Assembly: GCA_030528325.1 (NCBI GenBank)
Contig: JAUMZD010000002.1
Location: 1-64,000, forward strand
Length of the DNA stretch: 64,000 nt
Source of the DNA: Lautropia sp.
GTDB lineage: Bacteria; Pseudomonadota; Gammaproteobacteria; Burkholderiales; Burkholderiaceae_E
Direction of reading: 5' to 3'
In this document: in pieces, positions 28,087 through 36,293 of the stretch
Position numbering within the stretch: the first letter of the stretch is position 1
How the letters are laid out: each line of letters opens with the position of its first letter
Program-made: the position numbers and the translations under genes
Notes under the pieces: model-generated
Seen by the model: only the letters and a program-made list of their open reading frames with translations
Database searches by the model: none
What the model was told of the DNA's origin: nothing

Positions 28087-28110
28087 AGCCAGACACTTTC
28101 GTACAATGCC
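28087..28110 (+). repeat. 24-bp direct repeat, copy 1
   Basis: Identical to 30136-30159. Each lies about 110-160 bp before a gene starting MDWVPIIFGLFK. It contains a -10-like TACAAT (28102-28107); the corresponding -35 region is weak in both copies (CGGACA-like and CTCACA-like at 18-bp spacing). A shared promoter is a reasonable but unproven reading. Confidence 0.65.
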
Positions 28111-28139
28111 AAGGGATAGGCATCTTCCCTGCATCTGGC

Positions 28140-28197
28140 CAGGCGCTTGGGCGGCAGAAAGTCGCGGGCTGCAAATCAACCGCCCAAATTCCAAGGA
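28140..28197. repeat. Stem-loop repeat, copy B, upstream of the small membrane-protein gene
   Basis: Closely matches 20231-20290. The arms TTGGGCGG (28147-28154) and CCGCCCAA (28180-28187) pair perfectly around a 25-nt loop. The element is absent from the second cassette at 30 kb, where the sequence passes straight from the 24-bp repeat to the small-gene leader, so it appears to be an insertion or was lost there. Confidence 0.6.
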
Positions 28198-28269
28198 AGA
28201 TGCGCCCCCCTGACAGTGGCATCACAGGCCGCCCATCATTCAGCAGACATATCAGGAAGTATTCAAACG

Positions 28270-28446
28270 ATGGATTGGGTTCCGATCATTTTTGGCCTCT
28301 TCAAACTGACCGTTCTGCTGATCGCGGCTTTCTTCGCCATCAAGTGGCATTACGACCAGGACAAAAAGAAGAAAGCCAGCCAGGAAGCGCAAACATCTGC
28401 TCCCGTTGCAACACACAAACCTGAAAGGGAAGGATCATCCAGATAG
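28270..28446 (+). CDS. 58-residue single-pass membrane protein (cassette copy 1)
   Basis: A tiny protein: MDWVPIIFGLFK, then a hydrophobic helix (LTVLLIAAFFAI), then WHYDQDKKKKASQEAQ and a charged tail. Topology suggests an N-out/C-in single-pass inner-membrane protein. It is not recognised. Support for a real gene comes from the second copy at 30271, which keeps 24 of the first 25 codons' meaning. The gene ends 12 bp inside the stop end of the converging dioxygenase gene. Confidence 0.6.
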   Translation: MDWVPIIFGLFKLTVLLIAAFFAIKWHYDQDKKKKASQEAQTSAPVATHKPEREGSSR

Positions 28447-29199
28447 CCCCATGACGTGCTCAAAACGCTGGGCACAGATCATGTCCGTTTCTGCGCCCCA
28501 CTGCGCAATCAGATTGCGTCTCGGATGCGACGAAAGGTTCGCACCAGCACCATGCACCACGGTCGGCCCCAACACGACCAGACTGCCAGGCGTACACAGC
28601 AACGGAACCCCCTCGTCATGCAGCGAATGTGGCGACTGACGCCATGCCTGCCACTGACGATCTCCCCAATGCTGACTACCCGGTATCACCCGGGTCACGC
28701 CCTGCCCATCCTGCATCCCATCCAGACAGATCATGATCCTCAACTGGCGCCCGGTTTTCGTCGTGCAATACTGATTGGGCCAGTCTCGATGCCATTGACA
28801 GGCGCAACCGGCGGTGGCTGCCCGTATCGTGGCATTGCTGAAATGACAGACAGCAGAGCCGCCCAGCAGTGCGCTGGCCAGAGAAGCACAGCAGCGATCC
28901 AGCACCATGGCCTCCAGCGTGGGGTCATGCGCGGCCACATCACTGATGATGTAGATCTGACCATCAGCCAAAGCACGTTGGCCCTCAGGAATAGCCGCCA
29001 ACTGCTTTGACAGCACATCCCTTTGCCAAAGGACATGATCCTCCCAGGCGGCAGCATCCTGTCGGATCGTTTCTACCAGCCGCTCCAGGGCCAGGATCCC
29101 TTGCCTGGTTTCCTCCGGCTGCCAGGCATCAGGCACCACTGCGTACCCCTGCTCCCTGAACTGCTCACAGGCATGCTTCAGACCGGCATCGCTCAGCAT
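28435..29199 (-). CDS. Phytanoyl-CoA dioxygenase (PhyH) family protein
   Basis: A 254-residue Fe(II)/2-oxoglutarate-dependent oxygenase. The double-stranded beta-helix iron ligands are visible: His and Asp in CQWHRDWPNQY, distal His in PTVVHGAGANLSSH, and the 2-oxoglutarate-binding Arg in HPRRNLI. The core segment VTRVIPGSQHWGD is typical for the family. ATG 29199 is chosen over ATG 29205 because the AGAGGA Shine-Dalgarno is only 1-2 nt from the first ATG and 7-8 nt from the second. Substrate unknown. It converges on the tiny membrane-protein gene with a 12-bp overlap and lies 85 bp downstream of the other dioxygenase gene on the same strand. Confidence 0.83.
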   Translation of the reverse strand: MLSDAGLKHACEQFREQGYAVVPDAWQPEETRQGILALERLVETIRQDAAAWEDHVLWQRDVLSKQLAAIPEGQRALADGQIYIISDVAAHDPTLEAMVLDRCCASLASALLGGSAVCHFSNATIRAATAGCACQWHRDWPNQYCTTKTGRQLRIMICLDGMQDGQGVTRVIPGSQHWGDRQWQAWRQSPHSLHDEGVPLLCTPGSLVVLGPTVVHGAGANLSSHPRRNLIAQWGAETDMICAQRFEHVMGLSG

Positions 29200-29284
29200 G
29201 GTCATTTCCTCTCGTCTCCACTCCCCAGGAAAACAAGCTTCAGGCAGGGAGGGGGAATACCGCTCTTCTAACCGTTGGCCACTC

Positions 29285-29962
29285 TCAGGTTTCCGACCAC
29301 ATCCGCAACAGGTTGTGATAAATCGCGGTCAGCGCGACCGCCTCCTGCGTTTCGCCATACTGGCCGCGGATTTTCCGGATGTTCTGATCCAGCTCGAACA
29401 GCATCAGCCGCTGCTGATCCTCACGGATCATGCTTTGCAGCCAGAAGAACGAACTGATCCGCGCACCGCGGGTGACCGGCTCCACCTTGTGCAGGCTGCC
29501 TGATGAGTACAGGATCAGATCACCTGCCGGCAGCTTGACCTCGTGCTCACCATAGGTGTCCACCACCACCAGCTCGCCACCTTCATACTCGTCCGGGTCG
29601 CAGAGGAACAGCGTGCATGACAGATCGGTGCGCACCGGCGGGCTGCCCGCCACCATCCGGACGGAGCCATCCACGTGCAGCCCGTAGGTTTCGCCGCCCT
29701 CATAGCGGTTGAAATACGGCGGCACGTAACGTAGCGGCAACGCTGCCGAGAAAAAGATCGGGTGGCGGACCAGCGCCTGAAGAATGATCCCACCCAGTTC
29801 GGCCCTGACCGGTGAGGCTTCTGGCAACTGGCGATTCTTTTTCACCGCGGCGCCTTGCCCCCCCACGCTTTCACGCCCATCCACCCATTCAGCCGCCTCC
29901 AGCGCCGCGCGCATCTGACGCACCTGGTCTCGGGACAACACTTCGGGGACGTGCAGCATCAT
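29285..29962 (-). CDS. piuC: PKHD-type Fe(II) dioxygenase, PiuC/YbiX-like
   Basis: A 225-residue prolyl-4-hydroxylase-type oxygenase usually found beside catecholate siderophore receptors. Motifs: [17 protein letters not shown] at the start, [19 protein letters not shown] with the His-x-Asp pair, [17 protein letters not shown], and [21 protein letters not shown] with distal His and Arg. AGGGAG lies 8 nt before ATG 29962. It is upstream of, and on the same strand as, the PhyH-family gene; the TonB-dependent siderophore receptor is 1.3 kb away on the same strand. The PiuA-PiuC association suggests iron-starvation expression, but no Fur box was identified directly before this gene. Confidence 0.88.
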   Translation of the reverse strand: MMLHVPEVLSRDQVRQMRAALEAAEWVDGRESVGGQGAAVKKNRQLPEASPVRAELGGIILQALVRHPIFFSAALPLRYVPPYFNRYEGGETYGLHVDGSVRMVAGSPPVRTDLSCTLFLCDPDEYEGGELVVVDTYGEHEVKLPAGDLILYSSGSLHKVEPVTRGARISSFFWLQSMIREDQQRLMLFELDQNIRKIRGQYGETQEAVALTAIYHNLLRMWSET

Positions 29963-30270
29963 GACGGAATCTCCCTACAGGAAAAGTGGCCAAAGCGCCT
30001 GGCCGGGCATCACCCCATCAAATGGGGATAAGACTCAATCTTACCCGAGAGCCATCGGTGCCCTGTCGAAAACCGGCACGGCCACAGTCCTGTCCTGACT
30101 TGCCGAATACAATCCCTGCACCTCAACTCACAAGCAGCCAGACACTTTCGTACAATGCCGGGGATGGGCAATCATCTCTGCATCTGGCACAGAAAGATGT
30201 GTGCCCCCTGACAGCAGCGGCATCTCAGACAGCCCATCATTCAGCAGACATCACCGGAAGCAATCAGACG
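29963..30270. other. Non-coding stretch, second copy of the duplicated cassette leader
   Basis: 308 bp between the divergent dioxygenase and small-gene copy 2. It contains GATAAGACTC at 30027-30036, the 24-bp repeat at 30136-30159 and a leader very similar to 28200-28269. No gene is supported. Confidence 0.6.
30136..30159 (+). repeat. 24-bp direct repeat, copy 2
   Basis: Identical to 28087-28110. It includes TACAAT at 30151-30156 and precedes the second small membrane-protein gene by about 110 bp. Confidence 0.65.
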
Positions 30271-30408
30271 ATGGACTGGGTTCCAATCATTTTCGGCCTC
30301 TTCAAGATCACCGTACTTCTGATCGCCGCCTTCTTCGCCATCAAGTGACATTACGATCAGAGCAAGAAAGAGAAAGCACGCAAGGAAGAAGAAAACCGTC
30401 GTACATGA
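30271..30408 (+). pseudogene. Second copy of the tiny membrane-protein gene, interrupted by TGA
   Basis: The first 25 codons give MDWVPIIFGLFKITVLLIAA and FFAIK, matching copy 1 at 28270 except one Leu-to-Ile change. Codon 26 is TGA (30346-30348) where copy 1 has TGG (Trp). Beyond it the frame stays open for 19 codons, reads HYDQSKKEKARKEEENRRT, and ends at TGA 30406-30408, so the charged tail is conserved in kind. Either a recent nonsense mutation has truncated the protein to 25 residues, or the short form is functional. Confidence 0.6.
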
Positions 30409-30446
30409 TGCAAGAGTTTCATCCCTGTGCCTGACGGCCGCTCGCC

Positions 30447-31055
30447 TTACCCTTGGCCCTCTTCAGGCGGGGGCTTGAATTTGATGCCGAGGTACACGTA
30501 ATTCAGCAAACAGAAGACGAAGAAACCCAAAAAAATGTTTCTTAGATGGATGAAGAATCGGTAATCTCTCCACCGAAGCTCCAGCAGGACATCTTCTGAA
30601 AAAATCTCTTTCCCAGCGTAACGATGAACCCTGATCACCTTCGGCCGCTTTTTTGCCATTGAAGACAAGGCCACATCCACCAGCAGACGCTTGCCCATAT
30701 TGATATCCGGGATGAGCGCATACCTGGCCGGATACTGCAACCTGAACTGCCGCCCCCCGCCGGTTTCAAACTTCAGATAAACCTCCAGTACCTGCCTGTC
30801 ATCGGAGGCACTATAAGGTCCCTCCAGGATCACGGCAGTCCTTCTGACATGACCGGAACTGTCCCTCACAGGTGGATACGGATACTTGGCATACTGGATC
30901 CAGGCTGCCAGAAACAGGAATATCAGACCAAACCAGACACTGATCCTGCGCTCGATCGGCACAATGTCTTCAGCCTTCCCTGCACTGGCAGGGAGCCACA
31001 TCAGCTTGCCCAGAAGACCGGGGCCTCTATAACCTGACTCTCTTCCTATTGCCAT
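30447..31055 (-). CDS. Unknown two-pass membrane protein
   Basis: A 202-residue protein not recognised. Two hydrophobic segments are seen: ISVWFGLIFLFLAAWIQYA (about 38-56) and FIHLRNIFLGFFVFCLLNYVYLGI (about 168-191). Between them is a beta-rich soluble domain (VLEVYLKFETGGGRQFRLQYP, LLVDVALSSMAKKRPKVIRV), a layout that recalls DUF3592-like envelope proteins without clear proof. GGAG lies 5-8 nt before ATG 31055. GC content is lower than most of the window. It stands between small-gene copy 2 and the siderophore receptor. Confidence 0.65.
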   Translation of the reverse strand: MAIGRESGYRGPGLLGKLMWLPASAGKAEDIVPIERRISVWFGLIFLFLAAWIQYAKYPYPPVRDSSGHVRRTAVILEGPYSASDDRQVLEVYLKFETGGGRQFRLQYPARYALIPDINMGKRLLVDVALSSMAKKRPKVIRVHRYAGKEIFSEDVLLELRWRDYRFFIHLRNIFLGFFVFCLLNYVYLGIKFKPPPEEGQG

Positions 31056-31209
31056 GGCCTCTCCGGCAGGTTGAATTCAAGAACGTCCTGGAGCTACCCG
31101 TACAGACACATCTCTCCCTCAAGTCTTTCGTCAGCACTTACAGTACCCAGCCAAGCCACCTCACCAACCATAGCCGCATGACCGTTGCTTCAGGTTAGAG
31201 CCATCGCAC

Positions 31210-31245
31210 AAAAAACGCCAAGCACCCAAAAAAGAGTGCCTGGCG
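31210..31245 (-). terminator. Intrinsic terminator of the siderophore receptor gene
   Basis: On the minus strand an arm CGCCA.GCAC-type stem (31241-31245/31216-31220 and 31236-31239/31222-31225, one internal mismatch) with a T-rich 10-nt loop is followed by a run of T (A-run at 31210-31215 on the plus strand). It lies about 60 bp beyond the receptor stop codon at 31305. Confidence 0.75.
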
Positions 31246-31304
31246 CCATTCTGAGCTGCCAACGGAAGCACGACCTTCATCGCGCTTTCGCTTCACTCAT
31301 CTGC

Positions 31305-33629
31305 TTAGAACGAGTAATTCGCCGTCAACGTCACCGTCCGACCCGTCCCCGGCACGGCGAAGCGTGACGGAGCATGACCACGAATCCGGGTGTAGTACTC
31401 CTTGTTACTCAAGTTCTTGGCATTCAACTGGAAACTCAGATTCCTGTTCACGGCATAGTTGACCATGGCATTGTGAACGATATAGGAAGATGCCTTGTAA
31501 TGTGGACCTTCGCCATTGTTCAGGTAATAGCTGCCGTTGTAGTTGAAGCCATAGCCAGCCGACCATCCCTGCCCGAAGTCATAGGCCGTCCAGAAGTTGG
31601 CCGCATGCTTCGGCGTTTGCGTGAGCGGGTTGCCTGCCTGCGCATCCACACCTGTCGTCAGGCGCGTGTAATCGGAGACGCTCTGAAGCACCTTGCTGTT
31701 GAGGAAGGTGTAATTCGCAAACACTCCCCACGCCTGCGTGATCTGACCGGAAGCGCCAAGCGACAAACCATCGACGCGGGCCTTGCCATCCAGCGTCTGG
31801 TCGGGCGACGCTGGATCTTCAGACGGTACCTTGTAATTCTTGCGTTCGTTGCGGAACAGCGCAGCTGTCAGTGACAGACGCTCGTCCAGCACGTCCCACT
31901 TGGTACCCAACTCGTAATTGACCGCCGTTTCCGGATCGACGTTGCACGTCTGTTCATTGCACGACAGCCGGACGCTGGCTTGCGACGGTGTCTTGGAATT
32001 GCTGATAGCCAGATAGACCGAACCGTGTTCGACCGGCTTGTATACCCCGCCCAACAGGAACGAGAAGAGCGTGTCCGAACCCTTCTGCCTGGCTCCCGGC
32101 GTTTCAACCCCGTTGGCGATCCGGTGCGTCACAGCATCACCGCTCATGCGCTCGACACGCAGACCGGTGTTCAGGGACCATTGTTCATCGAACTTCAGGT
32201 TGTCGAAAGCATACAGAGCAATGTTCTGCAACTTCGCATCACCATAGCTGCTGCGAACATAATTTATCGGCCCCGTCCAGATGCCTTCCGGATTCGTGGC
32301 ACTCATCGGCGTACGCTGCGCAGGCGGCACGGCACGGCCATTGGCATCATTCAGAACGCTGCCCACCTCGCGATCCAGCGTTTCATGCGTGAGCTGCATG
32401 CCGACCACGACGTCATGTTGAATCATGCCAGTTTGTGCCTTGGCGATCAGATCCGTCTGGTTGCTGATGATGCGGCTCTTTTCATCCCGTACATAGCCAT
32501 GCGGCCCATTGTTCGGCAGGAAGGTGTTATCCGCAATCCTGCAGGCCCGTTCCTCGGCCGTCAAGCCATAGGGATTGACCCCACCCACGCACCAGGTACC
32601 GCGTGTGGCATCGATCTGGGACCACCGATCCGTATACCCGAGGCGGGTGAAGTTTCTCAAACGGACATTCTCGTCGAAGCGATGCTCGACCAGCAGAGAC
32701 AGTCGATGGTTATCGGTTTTTTCACCGTTCCCGATATTGCGATACTGGTAGAAGTTGCTGCGAGAAATTCCAGCGATCGGCCCGCTGTTGAACGGTGTGT
32801 TGGCATACGGCACGCCGTACTGGGGAATATTGTCGTCCTTCTGATAGAAATAGCTCAGATTGACGCTGGTGGGCGAGTTCATCCCCCAGGTGACGGAAGG
32901 AGCGATCCCGAAACGCTTGAAGCGTTCTTCATCCCGTTCGGCGATGTTGTTGCGATGAACCATCGCATTCAGACGCCAGGCCACCGAATCGCTGGCACGA
33001 CGATTCATGTCAATCGTGGCACGACCATACTTGGCATTGCCCAGACCCGCCGACACATTCGTGAAATCATCTGCCTTCGGCGACTTGCTGACCAGGTTGA
33101 TGCTGCCACCAACATTACCCGAACCACCATACACCGAACTGGCACCACTGATGACTTCGACGTTCTCGATGTTGAAGAAGTCTGAGCGGGTGTATTGACC
33201 TGAATCCTGCGCACCATCCTGAGCGATGTTGTTGCTCGCGGTGTAACCGCGCAACATGATGTTGTCGCCGTAGCCGCCCCCACCTTCACCCGCCTGGAAA
33301 GTGATGCCTGGCACGTTGTTGGTCAGCGCTTCCTGCAACGACAGGCTGTTCTGCTGCTCCAGCACTTTATGAGGCACAACAGTGATGCTCTGCGGGGTAT
33401 CACGCAGCGGCGCCGTGTATTTCGGACTGCTGACCGCTTCGGTCTTGAACGTACCGGCACTATCCCGCACCGTCACCTCCCCCAGCGTACCCGAGGTACG
33501 GGGTTCCGTGTCGCCGCTCTGGGCAACGGCCTGGGTCGATGCCAGCGAGAGCATGGTCATCGCCGCCATGCTAGTGATGGGGCCCGTCGAGCGGGGCACC
33601 GCATGCTTGCGGCTCTTGATGTACGACAT
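31305..33629 (-). CDS. TonB-dependent catecholate-type siderophore receptor
   Basis: A 774-residue outer-membrane receptor. Signal peptide ends at TQAVAQ. The plug domain has the TonB-box-like region (LGEVTVRD), DTPQSITVVPHKVLEQQ, LQEALTNNVPGITF, NIMLRGYTASNNIAQDG and VEVISGASSVYGGSGNVGGSINLVSK. The 22-strand barrel ends with the terminal phenylalanine (TLTANYSF). This pattern matches the Fiu/PiuA branch of ferric-catecholate receptors, consistent with the PiuC-like dioxygenase nearby. ATG 33629 is preferred; GGAG lies about 11 nt upstream. A sigma-70-like promoter with an overlapping Fur-like box lies at 33763-33794, so iron repression is expected. Confidence 0.9.
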   Translation of the reverse strand: MSYIKSRKHAVPRSTGPITSMAAMTMLSLASTQAVAQSGDTEPRTSGTLGEVTVRDSAGTFKTEAVSSPKYTAPLRDTPQSITVVPHKVLEQQNSLSLQEALTNNVPGITFQAGEGGGGYGDNIMLRGYTASNNIAQDGAQDSGQYTRSDFFNIENVEVISGASSVYGGSGNVGGSINLVSKSPKADDFTNVSAGLGNAKYGRATIDMNRRASDSVAWRLNAMVHRNNIAERDEERFKRFGIAPSVTWGMNSPTSVNLSYFYQKDDNIPQYGVPYANTPFNSGPIAGISRSNFYQYRNIGNGEKTDNHRLSLLVEHRFDENVRLRNFTRLGYTDRWSQIDATRGTWCVGGVNPYGLTAEERACRIADNTFLPNNGPHGYVRDEKSRIISNQTDLIAKAQTGMIQHDVVVGMQLTHETLDREVGSVLNDANGRAVPPAQRTPMSATNPEGIWTGPINYVRSSYGDAKLQNIALYAFDNLKFDEQWSLNTGLRVERMSGDAVTHRIANGVETPGARQKGSDTLFSFLLGGVYKPVEHGSVYLAISNSKTPSQASVRLSCNEQTCNVDPETAVNYELGTKWDVLDERLSLTAALFRNERKNYKVPSEDPASPDQTLDGKARVDGLSLGASGQITQAWGVFANYTFLNSKVLQSVSDYTRLTTGVDAQAGNPLTQTPKHAANFWTAYDFGQGWSAGYGFNYNGSYYLNNGEGPHYKASSYIVHNAMVNYAVNRNLSFQLNAKNLSNKEYYTRIRGHAPSRFAVPGTGRTVTLTANYSF

Positions 33630-33762
33630 GAAAGACGACTCCTTTCCTTGAAGAATGATCCGGGCCAGATATGGCCGCTGCAAACGGAAGGCATCGCTGG
33701 GCAGACCATGCCCCTTGTGCCAAGTTTGCAGGTAGGGAGGTGATAAGCGGTAAGAATGGCTG

Positions 33763-33790
33763 ATTCTAGTTTTATAGGAATAGTTATCAA
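33763..33790 (-). promoter_or_regulatory. Predicted sigma-70 promoter of the siderophore receptor
   Basis: Minus strand: -35 TTGATA (33785-33790), 16-bp spacer, -10 TAGAAT (33763-33768). Each hexamer matches 5 of 6 consensus bases. It lies about 135 bp before the receptor start codon and overlaps a Fur-like box. Confidence 0.5.
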
Positions 33791-33794
33791 TACT
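33776..33794 (-). promoter_or_regulatory. Fur-like box overlapping the siderophore receptor promoter
   Basis: The minus-strand sequence AGTATTGATAACTATTCCT matches 11 of 19 positions of the classical Fur consensus, including the central TGATAA and ATT. Its overlap with the -35 element fits Fur repression. Confidence 0.45.
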
Positions 33795-33876
33795 TTTCTC
33801 AATACTAAACGCTGAAATACCCGACAAAAAAGTTAAGCCATGTCAAAACTTTCATCGAAATAGCAACATTCCTCTC

Positions 33877-33896
33877 CATCTGGCAGCTGCCAGATG
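33877..33896. promoter_or_regulatory. 20-bp perfect palindrome between the divergent receptor genes
   Basis: CATCTGGCAGCTGCCAGATG reads the same on both strands. It sits 90-105 bp from the leftward promoter and 205 bp before the rightward start. A dimeric regulator's operator is the likely reading; it does not resemble a Fur box. Confidence 0.5.
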
Positions 33897-34041
33897 CCTT
33901 TCGTCACCTGATGGCACACAGCATGGACGAGTCGTGAATGCCGTCAGAACAGGTGTAAAAGCCTCTCGATCCATGACCAGACTCCGCCATCCCGCGATTC
34001 CACCGACCACAGGGAAGGGTGTTGCACCTAAATGACGAAAT

Positions 34042-34060
34042 GATATTGAGTGTTAATATC
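34042..34060 (+). promoter_or_regulatory. Fur-like box upstream of the FetA-like receptor
   Basis: GATATTGAGTGTTAATATC is an inverted repeat (GATATT...AATATC) that matches the Fur consensus at 13 of 19 positions. It ends 41 bp before the receptor ATG, a position suited to repression. Confidence 0.55.
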
Positions 34061-34101
34061 CAGAGCATTCACGCTGCCCGCCTACTATAGGACTGATCCC
34101 C

Positions 34102-36159
34102 ATGAAACCAAGTACCCGCCATATCGGCTTCGCCATGAAGGTGCTGCCGCTGGCTCTGCTCAGCGCCTTCGCCCATGCCCAGACAGCTGCCCCTGACGCC
34201 ACCGAACTTGAGGCGATCTACGCCATCGAAAAGGCCGCCTCCACCACCAAGAAGGTGAATTTCAAGGCGCTCGAAGAAAGCACCTCCACCGAGATGAAGG
34301 AAGTGCTGTTCAACGAGCCCTCGATCAACTTCGGCGGCGGCAAGGGCACCTCACAATGGGCCACCATCCGCGGCATGGGGCAGGATCAGATCGACATCAA
34401 GGTCGATGATGCCTACACCGATTCGCAGATCTTCCACCACAACGGTCGCTTCGTGCTCGACTCGGCCCTGATCAAGGACATCGACGTCCAGAAGGGCACC
34501 GGTTCAGCGTCGGCGGGCATCGGTGCCACCAGTGGGGCCATCGTGGCCAAGACCGTTTCGGCCAGGGATCTGCTGCGCCCGGGGCAAGCCACCGGCTTCA
34601 AGCTCAACGCTGGCGTCGGCTCCAACAGCGGCAAGAGTGGCGGCGTCTCCGCTTATGGCCAGTTCGGTGCCATCGATGCCCTGCTGACGGGCAACTGGGT
34701 GAGCGGCAAGAACTACGAAGGCGGCAAGGGTTATCGCAACGCCGATGGCAACACCGAAGTGCTGAACAGCGCCCTTGGCCAGCGCGGGCTGCTGGCCAAG
34801 TTCGGATACAGCCTCGATTCGCGCAACCGTCTTGAGCTGAGCCATCGTCAGGAAAAGACCCACGGCCTGCGCGCCCTGCGTGAAGAATTCGACTTCTCCC
34901 AGTCCGGCAACGCGGAACGCAATGATCCACGCTACCGCATCTACACCCAGGACACCACCCGTGTCGAGTACGCGGGTGGCGGCTTTGGCGCCATCGACCG
35001 GATCAATACCCATGCCTACCGGATGAATACCCAGCTGAACAGTGGTGCCGGTGCCGACGGCAGTCTGGGCGGCATCAGCAAGATCGAAACCCTGGGTGCC
35101 AATCTCAATTTCGATACCTACCTGTTCGAGCACCACATCATCAAATACGGGCTCAACCTTCGCAAACAGGAACAGACCCCGCCCAGCCGCGAACGGATTC
35201 GTGGTACCGGTACCGTCGATTCGGTCAACGAAAAGAAAACCGACGCCGGTATCTACGTCGAGGGTATCTGGAACCTGCAACCTGTCACCCTCACCACAGG
35301 CCTTCGCTACGATCGCTTCAACATGCGCACCTCGGGTCGAAGCGAGATCTCGAACAGCGCTGTCAGCCCCAGCCTCGCCGTCATCTATGACGTCAACGAG
35401 CAGCTGTCATTCAACGCCGGCCTGTACTACGCAACCCGCAGCCCTCGCCTCTACGAAGCCATGCTGGCTGGTGGCCGCCTGATCCGTGCCGATGAAGGGT
35501 TGAAGGCAGAGCAGGCCCGCAACCTGGAACTGGGTGTCACCTACACCCCGATGAAAAACCTGCAACTGACTGGCTCGATCTTCCACCAGCGTACCCGCAA
35601 CCACCAGGATTATCAGTGCATCGACACGGCCGGTGCCCCCTGCGCCCGTGGTGCGACCGATGCCTATTACCGCCTGTTCAACAGCGGCACGCTGAAGAAT
35701 CACGGATATGAACTGAACGCGGCCTACAACACCGGCGGCTGGGTCTCGCGTTTCGGTGTGGCCTACAGCAAGCCGAAGCTTGACGGCGAAGTGGCCGATT
35801 CGGCCACCACCGCCATCCCGATCGGCCGTACCTGGACCACGGGCCTGTCCTACCGTTTCGACAACCCGAACATCGAGGTCGGCTGGCGTGGCCGCTTCGT
35901 GCAGAGCGCCGGCTACATCCCCAGCTCGCGCGGCTCGGCAGGTGCCGGCGCGGCGGTTCAGTTGGTCAACCGGGTGGGCTACGGCGTCAACGATATCTAT
36001 GCCACCTGGAAGCCCTTCGGGCGTGACGACCTGAACATCAACTTCTCGGTCAACAACGTGTTCGACAAGAACTACAAGAGCCACAGCCAGCGGGCCGGCA
36101 TCGCCAGCCTGCCCGAGCCGGGCCGGGACGTTCGGCTGAACGTCAGCTATCGCTTCTGA
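34102..36159 (+). CDS. fetA: FetA/FrpB-like TonB-dependent outer-membrane receptor
   Basis: A 685-residue receptor. Signal peptide MKVLPLALLSAFAHAQ follows a 12-residue lead. The plug contains GTSQWATIRGMGQDQIDIKV, DSQIFHHNGRFVLDSALIKD and VQKGTGSASAGIGATSGAIV, the pattern I associate with neisserial FetA/FrpB ferric-enterobactin/xenosiderophore receptors. The barrel carries the mid-region GLRYDRFNMR and FSVNNVFDKNYKSHSQR, and ends NVSYRF with terminal Phe. ATG 34102 lies 41 bp after a Fur-like inverted repeat, so iron-regulated expression is expected. Substrate assignment is by family pattern only; no ABC permease genes are adjacent. It is divergent from the other receptor. Confidence 0.82.
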   Translation: MKPSTRHIGFAMKVLPLALLSAFAHAQTAAPDATELEAIYAIEKAASTTKKVNFKALEESTSTEMKEVLFNEPSINFGGGKGTSQWATIRGMGQDQIDIKVDDAYTDSQIFHHNGRFVLDSALIKDIDVQKGTGSASAGIGATSGAIVAKTVSARDLLRPGQATGFKLNAGVGSNSGKSGGVSAYGQFGAIDALLTGNWVSGKNYEGGKGYRNADGNTEVLNSALGQRGLLAKFGYSLDSRNRLELSHRQEKTHGLRALREEFDFSQSGNAERNDPRYRIYTQDTTRVEYAGGGFGAIDRINTHAYRMNTQLNSGAGADGSLGGISKIETLGANLNFDTYLFEHHIIKYGLNLRKQEQTPPSRERIRGTGTVDSVNEKKTDAGIYVEGIWNLQPVTLTTGLRYDRFNMRTSGRSEISNSAVSPSLAVIYDVNEQLSFNAGLYYATRSPRLYEAMLAGGRLIRADEGLKAEQARNLELGVTYTPMKNLQLTGSIFHQRTRNHQDYQCIDTAGAPCARGATDAYYRLFNSGTLKNHGYELNAAYNTGGWVSRFGVAYSKPKLDGEVADSATTAIPIGRTWTTGLSYRFDNPNIEVGWRGRFVQSAGYIPSSRGSAGAGAAVQLVNRVGYGVNDIYATWKPFGRDDLNINFSVNNVFDKNYKSHSQRAGIASLPEPGRDVRLNVSYRF

Positions 36160-36180
36160 TCGGCCCAGGGTCAACGGAAG

Positions 36181-36219
36181 GCGCAGATGCTGCCGGATCG
36201 TCCGGCACCGCGTCTGCGC
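36181..36219. terminator. Long hairpin between convergent fetA-like and DHH genes
   Basis: Outer arms GCGCAGA/TCTGCGC (36181-36187/36213-36219) and inner arms TGCCGGA/TCCGGCA (36191-36197/36201-36207) with a 3-nt loop. It lies 22 bp after the receptor stop and faces the end of the DHH-type gene. No T-run follows, so the terminator role is inferred. Confidence 0.55.
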
Positions 36220-36293
36220 GCAGCCGGCACATTGAATGAACGATACCCCGCCATCAAGAGCGGGGGACGCCATCAGAGAAAAGCGCTAGGGGT

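Larger units (their letters stand above)
27836..28269. other. Non-coding stretch carrying duplicated cassette and stem-loop repeat
   Basis: A 434-bp region without a convincing gene. It holds the first copy of a duplicated cassette: GATAAGACTC at 27960-27969, a 24-bp identical block at 28087-28110 containing TACAAT at 28102-28107, and the stem-loop repeat copy B at 28140-28197. The second cassette copy is at 30027-30270. Confidence 0.6.
33630..34101. promoter_or_regulatory. Divergent promoter region of two TonB-dependent receptor genes
   Basis: A 472-bp AT-rich region with no gene. It holds a promoter with overlapping Fur-like site for the leftward receptor, a 20-bp perfect palindrome at 33877-33896, and a Fur-like inverted repeat at 34042-34060 for the rightward receptor. 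The rest (33900-34040) shows nothing specific. Confidence 0.7.

Noticed and set aside
30346..30348. The TGA in the second tiny membrane-protein gene read as selenocysteine or recoded stop
   Set aside because: No SECIS-like hairpin or conserved Cys counterpart; the first copy has Trp, so a simple point mutation is enough.
31980..33185. A 401-codon plus-strand open frame across the siderophore receptor
   Set aside because: Antisense to a receptor with all plug and barrel motifs; no supporting start signal or family.
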